A DNA stretch of 64,000 nucleotides from Bacillus sp. UNC438CL73TsuS30. GTDB taxonomy: Bacteria > Bacillota > Bacilli > Bacillales > Cytobacillaceae. This document shows, piece by piece, positions 23,619-32,281 of the stretch; within the stretch, counting starts at the first letter, position 1; each line of letters begins with the position of its first letter. Both the position numbers and the translations under genes were made by a program. Under the pieces are notes generated by a model. The model ran no database searches and was not told where the DNA came from. It was given only the letters and a program-made list of their open reading frames with translations. Location: NCBI RefSeq assembly GCF_000482325.1, contig NZ_KI535295.1, positions 170,836 to 234,835 on the forward strand, in the 5' to 3' direction.

Positions 23619-23927
23619 ATGAATGAGGAATTAAAAGAAAATATAATGGGTGCCCTAGAGTTAGTAGTCGATCCAGAATTGGGTGTTGATATCGTTAATT
23701 TAGGTTTAGTTTATAATGTGGAAATGGATGATCAAGGAAAAGTTGATATTACGATGACGTTAACTTCAATGGGATGTCCACTTGCAGGAACCATTGTGGA
23801 TCAGGTGAAAAGATCATTAGCAGATATTCCGGAAGTCAAAGATGTAGAGGTTAATATCGTTTGGAATCCGCCATGGGATAAAGAAATGATGTCACGCTAC
23901 GCTAAAATTGCCCTTGGAATTCGCTAG
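23619..23927 (+). CDS. yitW: MIP18/DUF59-family iron-sulfur maturation protein (YitW)
   Basis: 102 residues from the ATG eight bases after aggag; an upstream GTG is possible. Signature VVDPELGVDIVNLGLVY, then TMTLTSMGCPLAGTIVDQVK with the conserved Cys, and VNIVWNPPWDKEMMS. Homologues (SufT, PaaD, MIP18) help deliver iron-sulfur clusters. That role would fit the cluster-rich proteins encoded next to it, but the pairing with that module is only positional. Confidence 0.92.
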   Translation: MNEELKENIMGALELVVDPELGVDIVNLGLVYNVEMDDQGKVDITMTLTSMGCPLAGTIVDQVKRSLADIPEVKDVEVNIVWNPPWDKEMMSRYAKIALGIR

Positions 23928-23940
23928 AATTTAGTTTTTA

Positions 23941-23972
23941 AACAGCAGAGTCGAACTCTTGCTGTTTTTTTG
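23941..23972 (+). terminator. Terminator of the yitV-yitW operon
   Basis: aacagca pairs with tgctgtt around an inner gagt/actc stem, then seven T residues. Confidence 0.85.
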
Positions 23973-24006
23973 TCTTCACAAAACAGACATATTTAATCGC
24001 CTCTTT

Positions 24007-24049
24007 AGTGAGTTACTTCACATTTTTCAAATATAAACAACTTTATAAT
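24007..24049 (+). promoter_or_regulatory. Fnr box and promoter of the radical SAM gene
   Basis: agtga-gttact-tcaca (24007-24022) differs by one base from the Fnr consensus tgtga-N6-tcaca. A TATAAT lies at 24044-24049, which places the box centre near -41.5. There is no clear -35, as expected for class II activation. Confidence 0.7.
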
Positions 24050-24105
24050 ACAGTTATTAAAGCTGTTTGTTTTTTTGAAATAGCTGATGTAGGAGGCGTT
24101 TCATC

Positions 24106-25230
24106 ATGGCTATTTGCCGAGATTTTAATAAAGATCCATTTATCGTTATCTGGGAACTTACACGTGCTTGTCAATTAAAGTGTCTGCATTGCCGTGCCGA
24201 TGCCCAATATGCAAGGGACCCGCGTGAATTAAACTTTGAAGAAGGAAAAAATCTTATTGATCAAATATATGAAATGAATAATCCTATGCTAGTCTTTACA
24301 GGCGGAGATCCGCTTATGAGGGAAGATATCTTTGATATTGCTAAATATGCAGTCGAAAAAGGCGTCCGAGTTTCGATGACCCCGAGTGCGACTCCAAATG
24401 TTACGAAGGAAGCCATTCAAAAGGCGAAGGAAGTTGGTCTTTCCCGCTGGGCATTTAGTATTGATGGACCAAATGCAGAAATCCACGACCATTTCCGCGG
24501 TACCGCAGGGTCCTTTGATTTGACGATGGAAAGAATAAATTACTTGCATGAGGTAGGACTGCCAATTCAAATTAATACGGTTATTTCAAGATATAATGTT
24601 GAATATCTTAATGAAATGGCGAAAATGGTCGAGGATTTAAACTGTGTACTTTGGAGTGTCTTTTTCCTTGTACCGACTGGAAGAGGACAGGCTTCGGATA
24701 TGATCACTCCAGTAGAACATGAAAGGGTTCTAAGGTGGCTTTATGATTTAAGTAAACGAGTATCCTTTGATATTAAAACAACAGAAGCAATGCATTACCG
24801 CCGTGTCGTCATCCAGCAAAAAATGCGTGAAGCGAAACAACAAACCGATGAAATTGACTATTTAACTGCTCTAACGGAAAAAGGACTAACAGGATCAATT
24901 GACGGCCTAGGCCGTGCACCAAAAGGTGTAAATGACGGAAATGGTTTTGTATTCATCTCTCATATCGGTGATGTCTATCCTAGTGGACTTTTACCTGTAA
25001 AAGCGGGGAATATCCGTGAGACATCACTTGCAGAAATTTACCGTGAGTCTCCAATCTTTAAATCGTTGCGAGATCCGGACTCGTTTAAAGGGAAATGTGG
25101 TGTTTGCGAATTCCGCTATGTATGTGGTGGATCAAGATCTAGAGCATATGCGATGACAGGGGATTATCTTGAAAGTGAACCATTCTGCGTTTACATTCCA
25201 AAAGCATTAAGGGATAAGCAAGTCCAGTAA
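24106..25230 (+). CDS. Radical SAM/SPASM protein (NirJ/AhbD-like, TIGR04053 type)
   Basis: 374 residues. The radical SAM cluster motif is CQLKCLHC (CX3CX2C at 22-29), followed by TGGDPL for SAM binding. The SPASM end carries CGVCEFRYVCGGSRSRAY and a last Cys in SEPFC, which binds auxiliary clusters. Overall it resembles the NirJ/Ahb heme-modifying enzymes and the TIGR04053 group seen in Bacillus near nitrite or nitrate genes. The product is therefore likely a tetrapyrrole or a modified peptide, but the substrate is not decided. Ribosome site aggaggcg. An Fnr-type promoter suggests anaerobic expression. Confidence 0.85.
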   Translation: MAICRDFNKDPFIVIWELTRACQLKCLHCRADAQYARDPRELNFEEGKNLIDQIYEMNNPMLVFTGGDPLMREDIFDIAKYAVEKGVRVSMTPSATPNVTKEAIQKAKEVGLSRWAFSIDGPNAEIHDHFRGTAGSFDLTMERINYLHEVGLPIQINTVISRYNVEYLNEMAKMVEDLNCVLWSVFFLVPTGRGQASDMITPVEHERVLRWLYDLSKRVSFDIKTTEAMHYRRVVIQQKMREAKQQTDEIDYLTALTEKGLTGSIDGLGRAPKGVNDGNGFVFISHIGDVYPSGLLPVKAGNIRETSLAEIYRESPIFKSLRDPDSFKGKCGVCEFRYVCGGSRSRAYAMTGDYLESEPFCVYIPKALRDKQVQ

Positions 25231-25233
25231 AAA

Positions 25234-25272
25234 TTTCGGGGAAGTAATTAAAACCGGGTGCTTCCCCGATTA
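25234..25272 (+). terminator. Terminator of the radical SAM gene
   Basis: tcggggaag pairs with cttccccga around an AT-rich loop, then taaaaata. T-run weak. A second perfect stem ataggatgg/ccatcctat (25281-25302) on the minus strand, followed by T-rich sequence, ends the convergent fnr gene and includes its stop codon. Confidence 0.65.
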
Positions 25273-25298
25273 AAAATAAAATAGGATGGTTTCCCATC

Positions 25299-25997
25299 CT
25301 ATTCGATATTGCAATAAACAGCTGGACAATTCTCGCAGCCGATTTCATCTTTTAAATATTGAAGATCTAAAATTGAGATTTTTCCTTTTTTAACTGAAAT
25401 AACATTGTCCTTCTTTAATTCACTTAAAATACGATTCGTACTTTCGCGGGAGGTGCCACAGAAATTGGCAAGCTCTTGATTTGTAAGGGGTAAATCAATT
25501 AATATTTCACGGTCCTTATGAATACCATAACTATTAGACATTCGAATAAGCGTTGAAAAAAGTGCGCCGCGTTTACCATTTAAGACAAGGTCACGAAATT
25601 TTGTTTGGGTTTTGCGGAAATGATCACTCATCCATTTCATGAATTCAAAAGCAAGTTTGCTGTCTTGGAAAATTTCGCTTTCAATCACATCTTTTTTAAT
25701 AGCGACAATTTCCCCTTCTTCTAGGACCTTGGCACTAAGTAAAAATTTTGGATTATCCGTGAATAGTGTCAACTCTCCACAAATATCATTTTCCCCACAG
25801 ATTCTTAAGGAAAGCTCCCGTCCATCTGAGGTAATTTTACTAATTTGGATTTTGCCGGAAAGGATGATATAGAGCTCCTCAGCCGCCATTCCTTCTTGGA
25901 ATAAAAATTTTCCTCTCTCACTTCTGAACTTACGGTCAGCGAATTTAAGTAATTCTTTTATTTCTAATGAATGGGTTGGTTTCATTTTCGTCATCAT
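25299..25997 (-). CDS. fnr: Fnr, oxygen-sensing Crp-family regulator (copy 1)
   Basis: 232 residues: an N-terminal cyclic-nucleotide-like beta-barrel (about 18-130), a dimer helix, and an HTH (LTNQELANFCGTSRESTNRI, about 170-190). The C-terminus is CENCPAVYC, Cys 221, 224 and 229, the CX2CX4C spacing that binds the [4Fe-4S] cluster in B. subtilis Fnr together with an Asp; FRDLVLNG holds a candidate Asp. It activates anaerobic genes when oxygen is absent. The ribosome site region is cggggtgag. A second paralogue lies at 31120. Confidence 0.92.
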   Translation of the reverse strand: MMTKMKPTHSLEIKELLKFADRKFRSERGKFLFQEGMAAEELYIILSGKIQISKITSDGRELSLRICGENDICGELTLFTDNPKFLLSAKVLEEGEIVAIKKDVIESEIFQDSKLAFEFMKWMSDHFRKTQTKFRDLVLNGKRGALFSTLIRMSNSYGIHKDREILIDLPLTNQELANFCGTSRESTNRILSELKKDNVISVKKGKISILDLQYLKDEIGCENCPAVYCNIE

Positions 25998-26293
25998 TCA
26001 GTTCTCACCCCGTCTATAGTTAAAAACTAGTTATATTTCACTAGGTCATTTTTGTATTGTTATAAACATTTTACCTCAGGTTTTTGTAAAAAAAAGAAGT
26101 AAACAATGACAATATAGTGAAAACTGATTATGCTTTTTAATGTTTTGAAATGTTGTGGATGGGTATTTCCAATAACAATCGTTTGTACTCAATCCATCTT
26201 CTGTTATGATAAAAATAAGTTAACTAGTGAAAAGTGGATTCATTGAAACTATAATAAATGAGTGGGTTTTTAAAAATAATGGAGTTGATTAGA

Positions 26294-27310
26294 ATGGAAA
26301 ATACCATTATTAAAGATAAATTTGATCGGCCATTACATGATTTGCGGATTTCTGTTATTGACCGCTGTAATTTCCGCTGCCAGTATTGCATGCCAGCCGA
26401 TCAATTTGGACCCGATTTTGTTTTTTTACCAAAAAGCGCTTTATTAACCTATGAAGAAATTGAGCGGCTAGCAAAGATCTTTGTTCAATTAGGAGTTGAA
26501 AAAATTCGATTAACAGGTGGAGAACCCCTGTTAAGAAGAGACTTACCTGTTTTGGTTAGCAAACTCTCTAAAATAGAAGGTCTTAAAGATATTGGTTTAA
26601 CAACAAACGGTGTAATGCTGAAGAAATTTGCTGAAAAACTAAAACAGGCCGGACTTAAACGGGTGAATGTCAGCCTTGACAGCCTGAATGATGAATTGTT
26701 TGGAAAAATAAACGGGCGAAATATCGGAACCAAACCTGTTCTAGAAGGAATCGAAGCGGCAAAACAAGCAGGATTAGGCGTAAAAATTAATATGGTAGTT
26801 AAAAAAGGGCTAAACGATACCGAAATTGTCCCGATGGCGGATTTTTGCAAGAAAAATGGCCTTGAGCTCCGGTATATTGAATTTATGGATGTCGGTTCAA
26901 CGAATGGCTGGAAGATGGATGATGTCATTACGAAAAAGCAGATTTATGAAATGCTAAAAGAACAGTATGAGTTGGAGCCGGTGAACCCTGCTTATTTTGG
27001 TGAGGTGGCGAAACTTTACCGTTATAAAGATACGAATGTAAACGTTGGGTTTATTTCATCCGTGTCTGAGTCTTTTTGTTCAAGCTGTACCCGTGCACGC
27101 TTGTCGGCAAATGGCCAAATATTTACCTGTTTGTTTAATGGAAACGGTCATGACCTTCGTAATATCATGAGAAATGGTGCGACGGAAGAGGAGCTTACCA
27201 AGCGGATTTCAGAAATTTGGAATGGTCGCGATGATCGCTATTCTGACGAAAGAATGGCTGAATCCAATAAGAAGCGGAAAAAAATTGAAATGTCTTATAT
27301 CGGTGGATAA
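26294..27310 (+). CDS. moaA: GTP 3',8-cyclase MoaA
   Basis: 338 residues from the ATG after atggagttg; the open frame runs 12 codons upstream without a better start. First enzyme of molybdenum cofactor synthesis: radical SAM cyclisation of GTP. The N-terminal cluster is CNFRCQYC (25, 29, 32), TGGEPLLR binds SAM, the C-terminal cluster is [19 protein letters not shown], and the protein ends in the required GG. A promoter-like TTGTAC-16-TATGAT lies near 26183-26210. Works with moeA and mobB nearby; moaBCDE are not in the window. Confidence 0.96.
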   Translation: MENTIIKDKFDRPLHDLRISVIDRCNFRCQYCMPADQFGPDFVFLPKSALLTYEEIERLAKIFVQLGVEKIRLTGGEPLLRRDLPVLVSKLSKIEGLKDIGLTTNGVMLKKFAEKLKQAGLKRVNVSLDSLNDELFGKINGRNIGTKPVLEGIEAAKQAGLGVKINMVVKKGLNDTEIVPMADFCKKNGLELRYIEFMDVGSTNGWKMDDVITKKQIYEMLKEQYELEPVNPAYFGEVAKLYRYKDTNVNVGFISSVSESFCSSCTRARLSANGQIFTCLFNGNGHDLRNIMRNGATEEELTKRISEIWNGRDDRYSDERMAESNKKRKKIEMSYIGG

Positions 27311-27311
27311 T

Positions 27312-27352
27312 AAAAAACAGCCTGCTTTCACTTCAAGCAGGCTGTTTTTTTA
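27312..27352. terminator. Bidirectional terminator between moaA and ric
   Basis: aaaaaacagcctgctt pairs with aagcaggctgtttttt, with T-runs on both strands. Confidence 0.9.
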
Positions 27353-28051
27353 TTAATCTATATAGCGAGGGAATAAAATGTTATTTTCAAGATGTACGTG
27401 CATAAAGGTTAATCCTTCAAGATCCTCCAAACGCTTGTAAACTAATCGATAAGTTCCGCAGGCATCTAATGGAAGTTCAAAATCAGCTGTTACCGCGCGA
27501 ATTTGTCTTAAAATTTCTCCGGCATGGTCATGTTCTTTTTCAAGTTCGACAATCATTGCAATGGCCTCTACACGATTTGGTGCTGTATTGTTTGCCAGCT
27601 GTCTAATTAATGGGAAAACAATTTCTTCTTCTTTTGCCATGTGTTCAATCATTTCTTTTTTAAATTCATAAAATAGTTCATTTACTTTTAACAGCTCTGG
27701 ATGGTTGTCACCATGTACACGTGATACCTTTGTCACATAGGGGCTAAGTTGTGTTAACTCTTCTTCGGTAACACGGTGATAACCCACAATAACATGATCG
27801 ATAATCGTATTGGAATCAGAATTAGTCCATACTTCTATATCTGTATCAGCAGGTTCACTTTTTTCATAAACCTCTTTTAATTCTTCGATTAAATTGTCCA
27901 TATTTAGGTGGTTTTGTTCAGCAGCTTGAGATAGTGGTATATTACCGCCACAGCAAAAATCTATCCGGTTCTTTTTAAACACATCACTTGTTTTAGGTAA
28001 TTCGTTTACAATATCTTTAACTAATGTATCTGAAGTAAATGGAATGGACAT
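27353..28051 (-). CDS. ric: Iron-sulfur cluster repair di-iron protein Ric (ScdA/YtfE)
   Basis: 232 residues from the ATG after taggagga; the open frame extends further without support. The N-terminal ScdA_N domain has RIDFCCGG (about 30-37). The C-terminal hemerythrin-like bundle supplies the di-iron ligands: HRVTEEEL, HGDNHPELLKV, EHMAKEEEIVFP, EKEHDHAG and HVHLENNILFP. Repairs clusters damaged by nitric oxide or peroxide. An Fnr-type box at 28125-28140 suggests anaerobic induction, fitting nitrosative stress during nitrate respiration. Confidence 0.93.
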   Translation of the reverse strand: MSIPFTSDTLVKDIVNELPKTSDVFKKNRIDFCCGGNIPLSQAAEQNHLNMDNLIEELKEVYEKSEPADTDIEVWTNSDSNTIIDHVIVGYHRVTEEELTQLSPYVTKVSRVHGDNHPELLKVNELFYEFKKEMIEHMAKEEEIVFPLIRQLANNTAPNRVEAIAMIVELEKEHDHAGEILRQIRAVTADFELPLDACGTYRLVYKRLEDLEGLTFMHVHLENNILFPRYID

Positions 28052-28124
28052 TTTGTTTCCTCCTAAAATTGAAAAGTATTTTTTATTTCTTACTATAAGC
28101 ATAATCGAAATCGAATAAAAAACA

Positions 28125-28140
28125 GGTGACATGAATCACA
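28125..28140 (-). promoter_or_regulatory. Fnr-type box upstream of ric
   Basis: ggtga-catgaa-tcaca; on the minus strand it reads tgtga-ttcatg-tcacc. A weak TATGCT at 28098-28103 would put it near -41.5 for ric. It also lies upstream of the divergent moeA. Confidence 0.6.
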
Positions 28141-28281
28141 CAATTCATATGAATTTTTTGTTTAAAATAAGAGTATGTCGTCACTGATAGTTGCGATGTT
28201 CATACCGTTTCGATAGTCTTATAATAAAATTATCTATTATGAATTAAGAATTTGACCGATTAAAGGCAGGAGCTGATTGCT

Positions 28282-29547
28282 TTGTTAGAAAGAAGAAAGC
28301 CGATACCAGTAGGGGATGCGGTAAAAAAAATAATGGAAAACCAATTAACTGGCGTGACTGAATATGTACCTATTGAAGAGTGTTATAGTCGTATATTAGC
28401 GGAAAATATCATTGCCACGAGTGATGTCCCACACTTTGACAGGTCACCCTATGATGGCTTCGCAGTACGTTCAATTGATACAAAGAATGCCTCGCTTGAC
28501 CACCCTGTTGAGTTTGAAGTCATTGACCATATTGGAGCAGGCCATGTATCCGGTCAAATCGTGAATGAATTTCAAGCAGTCAGGATTATGACCGGTGCAA
28601 TGATGCCGAATGGAGCTGATGCAGTTGTTATGCTTGAGTTAACAAATAGCTTCGAAAAAAATGGTAAACGCTTTATGTCCATTAAGCGAAAGCTTAATAA
28701 GGGGGATAATGTGTCATTTCGAGGTGAAGATACAAAAGCTGGGGAAACCCTAGTAAAAAAAGGTACATATATTAATCCTGGTGTACAAGCCATTCTTGCA
28801 ACCTTTGGTTATAGTGAGGTTCCGGTCGCAAAAAAACCTGTTATTGGGTTATTTGCAACAGGAACGGAGCTTTTGGAGGTAAATGAACCGTTGGAACCAG
28901 GAAAAATCCGCAACAGCAATTCCCACATGATTGTTGCCCAAATTGAAAGAGCCGGAGGAATGGCTCATTATTATGGCAAGCTCCCTGATGATTTTGATAC
29001 ATGCTTTAATGCAGTGAAAAATGCTTTAGAAAAAGTCGATTTACTCATCACAACGGGTGGAGTGTCGGTTGGTGATTTTGATTATCTTCCTGAAATCTAT
29101 CAAAAGTTGGGAGCCGAGGTTTTATTTAATAAGGTAGCAATGAGGCCGGGGAGTGTGACAACCGTTGCTAAATTTCAAGGTAAAATTCTTTTTGGTCTCT
29201 CGGGAAATCCTTCAGCTTGTTATGTAGGCTTTGAATTATTTTCGAGGCCAATTATTCGTAGGATGTTGTTTTCAACTCAACCGCATCTAAGAAAAGAAAA
29301 GGCTGAACTCCTGGGAAATTTTCCAAAACCAAATCCATTTACCCGATTTGTTCGAAGCACTGTGCAAATAAATGAAGGCAAGCTGACAGTTTCGCCTAGC
29401 GGGACAGATAAGTCCAATATCGTGACAAGTCTTGCTGGTGCAAATTCTTTAATGGTGCTGCCTGGTGGTACAAGGGGTTTTGAGGCGGGAAATGTAGTCG
29501 ATATCCTTTTATTAGAAGATCAAACCGGAAGTGAGTGGCCTTGGTAA
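28282..29547 (+). CDS. moeA: Molybdopterin molybdenumtransferase MoeA
   Basis: 421 residues, TTG start after gcaggagctg. Inserts molybdate into adenylyl-molybdopterin. Family segments are SPYDGFAVR, AVRIMTGAMMPNGADAVVM, GLFATGTELLEVNEPL, NSNSHMIVAQ, LLITTGGVSVGDFDYLPE and GLSGNPSACYVGFE. Two typical late domains follow. The stop lies inside the start of mobB, so the two are translationally coupled. A TATAAT near 28220 may be the promoter. Confidence 0.95.
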   Translation: MLERRKPIPVGDAVKKIMENQLTGVTEYVPIEECYSRILAENIIATSDVPHFDRSPYDGFAVRSIDTKNASLDHPVEFEVIDHIGAGHVSGQIVNEFQAVRIMTGAMMPNGADAVVMLELTNSFEKNGKRFMSIKRKLNKGDNVSFRGEDTKAGETLVKKGTYINPGVQAILATFGYSEVPVAKKPVIGLFATGTELLEVNEPLEPGKIRNSNSHMIVAQIERAGGMAHYYGKLPDDFDTCFNAVKNALEKVDLLITTGGVSVGDFDYLPEIYQKLGAEVLFNKVAMRPGSVTTVAKFQGKILFGLSGNPSACYVGFELFSRPIIRRMLFSTQPHLRKEKAELLGNFPKPNPFTRFVRSTVQINEGKLTVSPSGTDKSNIVTSLAGANSLMVLPGGTRGFEAGNVVDILLLEDQTGSEWPW

Positions 29548-30065
29548 CGCCAGTTATTTTTCAAATCGTGGGCTTTCAAAATAGCGGAAAAACGACTTTA
29601 ATGTTACAGCTTATTGAAGCTTTAACATTACGAAACCGCAAAACCGTTACGATTAAACATCATGGCCATGGTGGAAAGCCGACTGTATTATCCGGAAAAG
29701 ATTCTTCAAGGCATATTGATGCTGGAGCAGCTGCTTCCATTGTCGAAGGTGAGGGGAGATTGTTGCTTCAAGTGGAAAACACAGTAACACCACTTGAAAA
29801 GCAAATTGAACTTTTAAAAAATTTACAGCCAGATGTCATCTTAATTGAAGGGCATAAGTATCAGCATTATCCAAAGCTTTTGATTATAAGAGATAAAGCG
29901 GGTCTCTCATTATTAGAAACAGTTCAAAATGTAAAAATTGTTCTATATTGGGATGAAGCAATAAAACCAATTTTAGATCAACAAAAAGATATAATTAACT
30001 TTTCTATTCACGATAAAACGGCCGTAAATAAAATTGCAGAATTACTAATAAAAAAGGAGGCCTGA
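29535..30065 (+). CDS. mobB: Molybdopterin-guanine dinucleotide biosynthesis protein B
   Basis: 176 residues, GTG start 13 bp inside the end of moeA. GTP-binding adaptor for formation of the MGD form of the cofactor, as used by nitrate reductases. Walker A is GFQNSGKTT, followed by TIKHHGHGG, DSSRHIDAGA and ILIEGHKYQHYPK, all typical of MobB. The end of the gene overlaps its terminator. Confidence 0.93.
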   Translation: MALVTPVIFQIVGFQNSGKTTLMLQLIEALTLRNRKTVTIKHHGHGGKPTVLSGKDSSRHIDAGAAASIVEGEGRLLLQVENTVTPLEKQIELLKNLQPDVILIEGHKYQHYPKLLIIRDKAGLSLLETVQNVKIVLYWDEAIKPILDQQKDIINFSIHDKTAVNKIAELLIKKEA

Positions 30066-30080
30066 GCCTTCTTTTTTTCT
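30052..30080 (+). terminator. Terminator of moeA-mobB
   Basis: aaggaggc pairs with gccttctt (one wobble) around ctga, then a T-run. It includes the mobB stop codon. Confidence 0.7.
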
Positions 30081-30098
30081 CTCCCTGTTAAAATTGGT

Positions 30099-30229
30099 AG
30101 TTGATTTCCGCTCCAGGCGCTACGCTTTCCGTGGGCGTGCCGGGAAGCCTCCTCGTCGCTTCGCTCCTGCGGGGTCTCCCCTACCCCGTACTCCCACAGG
30201 AGTCTTCGCACCTTCCGCTCCAATCAACT
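30099..30229. repeat. GC-rich dispersed intergenic repeat of Bacillaceae type
   Basis: 131 bp with inverted ends agttgattt and aatcaact and inner near-palindromes (ttccgctcca near both ends, tcctgcggggtctccc, actcccacaggagtc). It is much richer in G+C than its surroundings. Sequences of this kind recur between genes in many Bacillus relatives, as far as I recall. No ORF. Confidence 0.65.
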
Positions 30230-30295
30230 TTTTTATCAAAAATGTTCTTTAACGATATAAAAGTGAATATTTCTTCACAATTATCTTGATAAATC

Positions 30296-30338
30296 TGTGA
30301 TTTGTTTCACATATTTTCTGGTTTTTCTATCTTATATT
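30296..30338 (+). promoter_or_regulatory. Consensus Fnr box and promoter of ywiC
   Basis: tgtga-tttgtt-tcaca (30296-30311) is a perfect Fnr consensus. TATATT at 30333-30338 puts its centre at about -41.5. Confidence 0.8.
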
Positions 30339-30370
30339 TAGGATAAGCCAAGGGAATAGGAGTGAACGAA

Positions 30371-31096
30371 ATGAAGCTTTTTTTACCAAAACAGCATGGT
30401 GCGTGGGCGATGACCATCATTCCATTTTGGCTCGGAGTGATAAATGGGGGATTTATATGGCAGGACATTCCCTTTTTTATTGGCTGGATTTTATTATATC
30501 TAGGGACCTATCCGATGCTGCTATTATTTAAAAAGAAGAAGCTCCCTTTTTATACAAAATGGACCCTTTTTTACATGATTCCTGCTATTTTATTCTTACT
30601 GTTACCACTTCTTAAACGACCTTCCATCTTTCATTTCGGTCTTTTGATGGTTCCGTTTTTTATCATTAATGCCATTTTTTCAACAAAGAATAAAGACAGG
30701 GCTTTAATGAATGACTTTAGCGCTATTTTTGCTTTTTCGATTGCCGGTTTAGCTTCCAGTTATCTAGGGATGGGGATAATAACAGCCCATTCCATCCTGC
30801 TCTTTTTAGCCTCTGTTTTATTCTTTATTGGTTGTACATTTTATGTAAAAACAATGATTCGGGAAAAACGAAATCTGCATTTTAAATGGATATCATGGGT
30901 TTATCATATCCTAATACCTGCGGTTTGGGTCTTATCCGGTTTTGGGATTACGGCGATTGCCTATATACCGAGCCTTATTCGCTCGATTCTTTTTTATGGA
31001 AGACCATTGTCACCAAAACAAATTGGTATTTATGAAATTATTAATTCGGCCATCTTTTTTATAGTTATGACCATACAATTGGTGATCCTAAAATAA
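30371..31096 (+). CDS. ywiC: YwiC-like membrane protein
   Basis: 241 residues from the ATG eight bases after aggag (an upstream GTG gives three more). Begins MKLFLPKQHGAWAMTIIPFW, the family hallmark, and has about seven or eight membrane helices. In B. subtilis ywiC lies by fnr and the nar genes. The biochemical role is unknown; the N-terminal QHGAW motif recalls UbiA-like or related transferase proteins, but this is weak. A consensus Fnr box upstream indicates anaerobic induction. Confidence 0.85.
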   Translation: MKLFLPKQHGAWAMTIIPFWLGVINGGFIWQDIPFFIGWILLYLGTYPMLLLFKKKKLPFYTKWTLFYMIPAILFLLLPLLKRPSIFHFGLLMVPFFIINAIFSTKNKDRALMNDFSAIFAFSIAGLASSYLGMGIITAHSILLFLASVLFFIGCTFYVKTMIREKRNLHFKWISWVYHILIPAVWVLSGFGITAIAYIPSLIRSILFYGRPLSPKQIGIYEIINSAIFFIVMTIQLVILK

Positions 31097-31122
31097 AAAT
31101 CGGTCCCTCGACCGATTTTTTA
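31094..31122. terminator. Bidirectional terminator between ywiC and fnr copy 2
   Basis: aaaaatcggt pairs with accgattttt around ccctcg, with T-runs on both strands. Confidence 0.85.
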
Positions 31123-31818
31123 GTCTATTTTACATATGTCTATCGGACAATCCTCACAATCAATTTCTGTCTTTAAATAATTAAGGTCATGGACAGTAAT
31201 TGAACCTTTATTCACCGAAATTATCCCATTTTTTCGCAGTTCGCTAAGTAAACGATTCACCACTTCACGGGATGTACCACAGAAATTGGCGAGATCCTGA
31301 TTTGTTAACGGTAATTCAATTAAAATTCCGTTACTGGTTTTAACTCCATAACTATTCGTAATCCTTATTAGGGTGGAGTATAATGCACCTTTTTTACCGT
31401 GAAGGACGAGATCGCGGAATTTAGTCTGTGTTTTCCGGTATTGCTTACTCATCCATTTCATAAATTCTAAGGAAAGCGGAAGATTTGTCGAAAGTTTTTC
31501 TTCCAGAACATCCTTCATAATTACCGCCACTTCTCCGCTCTCCACCACGCGGGAACTTAAAAGGTAGGACGGGGCTGGGGTAAATAAATCAAGTTCACCA
31601 ACCAACTCTCCTCTCGAACACATTCTTAAGGTAAGCTCACGTCCATCAGGGATTATTTTCGTTAATTGTACTATTCCGCTTTGGATCATATATAGTTCAT
31701 TGGCTGCAGAACCTTCTTGGAAAAGAAAAGAACCCTTTTCCATTTTACGAGTATGATGGAACAATTTTGAAAGTTCATCCAGCATAAAGGGAATTTCGTT
31801 TAATGACTTCATATCCAT
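31120..31818 (-). CDS. Fnr-type regulator (copy 2)
   Basis: 232 residues from the ATG at 31818; a GTG two codons upstream and a second ATG two codons downstream are also possible. Same architecture as the other copy: cyclic-nucleotide-like barrel, HTH (LTNQDLANFCGTSREVVNRL) and a C-terminal CEDCPIDIC that repeats the CX2CX4C cluster ligands. The two are clearly paralogues, yet differ over much of the barrel. Promoter-like TATAGT lies upstream. It may divide labour with copy 1, or replace it under other conditions. Confidence 0.9.
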   Translation of the reverse strand: MDMKSLNEIPFMLDELSKLFHHTRKMEKGSFLFQEGSAANELYMIQSGIVQLTKIIPDGRELTLRMCSRGELVGELDLFTPAPSYLLSSRVVESGEVAVIMKDVLEEKLSTNLPLSLEFMKWMSKQYRKTQTKFRDLVLHGKKGALYSTLIRITNSYGVKTSNGILIELPLTNQDLANFCGTSREVVNRLLSELRKNGIISVNKGSITVHDLNYLKTEIDCEDCPIDICKID

Positions 31819-32053
31819 AACCACCTTAAAGGGGGCGAAACGAATCGCAAGTTTATACTATAATTATATTGATTACAAAGAAAATTTAGCAATAACTGTA
31901 GAATAAGTTCATACAATCGTCATAAACTAAAAAAAATCTCGAATATTACTTAGGAAATAATGTCGGAAAATGGTAAGTGCTTCAAAGAAATTCCTCTAAT
32001 GGCTGCGTTATATTTGGAAACAATAATACTGTATTCGATAAGGAGGGATTTGG

Positions 32054-32233
32054 ATGGGACAAAATCGCCATTTTAAATCAGGACAAAAGGCGCCAAACAA
32101 TGGGTTATATATTGAGGTAGGCGAAACAGGAGATAATGTTGTAAATCCCAAAAAGATTAAGCTAAAAGCAGGAGATGCATTCCCTGAAACGTCAAATGAT
32201 AACCGCCATTGGACCTATCAGCGGAAACCATAA
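32054..32233 (+). CDS. yjzC: YjzC-family small protein
   Basis: 59 residues: MGQNRHFKSGQKAPNNGLYI, then EVGETGDNVVNPKKIKLKAG and WTYQRKP. Ribosome site aaggaggga. The conserved gene yjzC of B. subtilis has the same length and neighbourhood. It looks like a compact beta-rich protein. Function unknown. Confidence 0.85.
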   Translation: MGQNRHFKSGQKAPNNGLYIEVGETGDNVVNPKKIKLKAGDAFPETSNDNRHWTYQRKP

Positions 32234-32239
32234 ACAAAC

Positions 32240-32268
32240 AAAAAGTCATCCAAAGAGGATGGCTTTTC
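32240..32268 (+). terminator. Terminator of yjzC
   Basis: aaaagtcatcc pairs with ggatggctttt around aaaga, then tctct. Confidence 0.8.
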
Positions 32269-32281
32269 TCTTGTGCAAAAT

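Noticed and set aside
25639..25872. Plus-strand open frame inside fnr
   Set aside because: Antisense shadow of a well-conserved regulator gene.
25998..26060. ctagtgaaatataactag dyad upstream of fnr copy 1 as an Fnr box
   Set aside because: Half-sites do not match tgtga/tcaca closely enough.
30101..30289. Short open frames across the GC-rich repeat
   Set aside because: Open only because of base composition of the repeat; no ribosome site.
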